Source: Teredinibacter purpureus
Lineage (GTDB): Bacteria > Pseudomonadota > Gammaproteobacteria > Pseudomonadales > Cellvibrionaceae
Length of the DNA stretch: 64,000 nucleotides
NCBI RefSeq assembly: GCF_014217335.1
Contig: NZ_CP060092.1
Coordinates: 2,435,501 to 2,499,500, forward strand
Direction: 5' to 3'
Shown: positions 63,827-64,000 of the stretch, piece by piece
Layout: every line of letters begins with the position of its first letter
Position numbering within the stretch: position 1 is the first letter of the stretch
Made by a program: the position numbers and the translations under genes
Notes under the pieces: model-generated
Database searches by the model: none
What the model saw: the letters and a program-made list of their open reading frames with translations, nothing else
Told to the model about the DNA's origin: nothing

Positions 63827-64000
63827 ATGTCTTCAGTTTTTCAAGCACTTCATTATCGAAGCGAGCAACTCGCTGGCGCTCGACGCGTATGGGTTGCGTA
63901 TAGCGGTGGCTTAGATTCAACAGTGCTGCTACATCAGTTAGTGGAGTTAGGGTTGAAAAACCTTGTCGCGGTTCACGTTAACCATCAGTTGTCCTCTCGT
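63827..64000 (+). CDS. tilS: tRNA(Ile)-lysidine synthase, 5' part (runs off window)
   Basis: First 58 codons only; the frame is open to the window end. The ATP-pyrophosphatase P-loop SGGLDSTVLL (about 26-35) and VHVNHQLSSR are diagnostic of TilS, which converts C34 of tRNA-Ile(CAU) to lysidine and is essential. Start is the ATG at 63827, divergent from the S9 peptidase gene, whose start is 122 bases away. Confidence 0.92.
   Translation, partial: MSSVFQALHYRSEQLAGARRVWVAYSGGLDSTVLLHQLVELGLKNLVAVHVNHQLSSR

Overview
The window looks like a chromosome segment of a marine, polysaccharide-degrading gammaproteobacterium of the Cellvibrionaceae type (Saccharophagus, Teredinibacter, Simiduia or Cellvibrio relatives). 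The basis is seven secreted plant-polysaccharide hydrolases built from GH5, GH6 and GH9 catalytic domains joined to CBM2, CBM10 and CBM3-type modules by long poly-Ser or Pro/Thr linkers. That architecture, together with imuAB, cyanase, assimilation-type nitrate transport and mobA/pdxH/dgkA/greB/tilS housekeeping genes, fits this group. The genus is inference; no rRNA gene is present.

Layout. (1) 1-1.4 kb: an intact ISL3-family insertion sequence (48-1378) with 24-bp inverted repeats and a perfect 8-bp target duplication. It sits exactly in the 8-bp spacer of what was a near-consensus LexA (SOS) box. (2) 2.0-4.8 kb: a GH9-CBM10-CBM2 endoglucanase. (3) 4.9-8.2 kb: four minus-strand secreted or lipoprotein genes of unknown role (DUF3313-like, DUF3833, an unrecognised protein, a PEP-CTERM-like protein). 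(4) 8.6-11.1 kb: the imuA-imuB mutagenesis pair with its own SOS box and no adjacent dnaE2. (5) 11.3-14.7 kb: ROK sugar kinase, DsbA-like protein, PAP2 phosphatase and a VC2487-type glycosyltransferase. (6) 14.9-22.7 kb: an inorganic-nitrogen block with an NNP nitrate/nitrite transporter, cyanase, a formate/nitrite channel and two PP2C phosphatase-Ser/Thr kinase fusions. (7) 23.5-30.3 kb: DUF2892 protein, RND adaptor, RND pump and TonB-dependent receptor, apparently one operon. (8) 30.8-33.3 kb: a membrane-anchored AraC regulator convergent with a beta-propeller lipoprotein. (9) 33.5-48.3 kb: the main cellulase/mannanase island, six minus-strand genes in a row (GH6, GH6, GH5, GH5, GH5 mannanase, GH9-CBM3c). 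(10) 49.2-54.4 kb: a VWA lipoprotein with a multi-TM partner, and a large beta-helix lipoprotein. (11) 54.6-64 kb: mobA and an overlapping unknown gene, pdxH, dgkA, Lrp and a divergent aminotransferase, an HD-GYP protein, greB, an S9 peptidase and the 5' end of tilS.

How it works together. The glycoside hydrolases form a complementary set: GH5 endoglucanases, GH6 enzymes that may act from non-reducing ends, a GH9-CBM3c enzyme of the processive type, and a mannanase. Nearly all carry cellulose-binding modules, so the island looks dedicated to crystalline cellulose and wood mannan. The two GH6 genes and the two GH5 endoglucanase genes look like duplications whose linkers and binding modules were later exchanged. 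Several linkers are near-perfect DNA minisatellites. The nitrogen block would supply nitrate, nitrite and cyanate nitrogen, which carbon-rich wood lacks, with the two kinase-phosphatase fusions as likely regulators. The most unusual observations are the ISL3 insertion into an SOS operator, a 5'-leader block shared by several secreted-protein genes, two non-coding RNA candidates, two long perfect palindromes upstream of regulatory or efflux genes, and the uncharacterised VWA lipoprotein/membrane protein pair.
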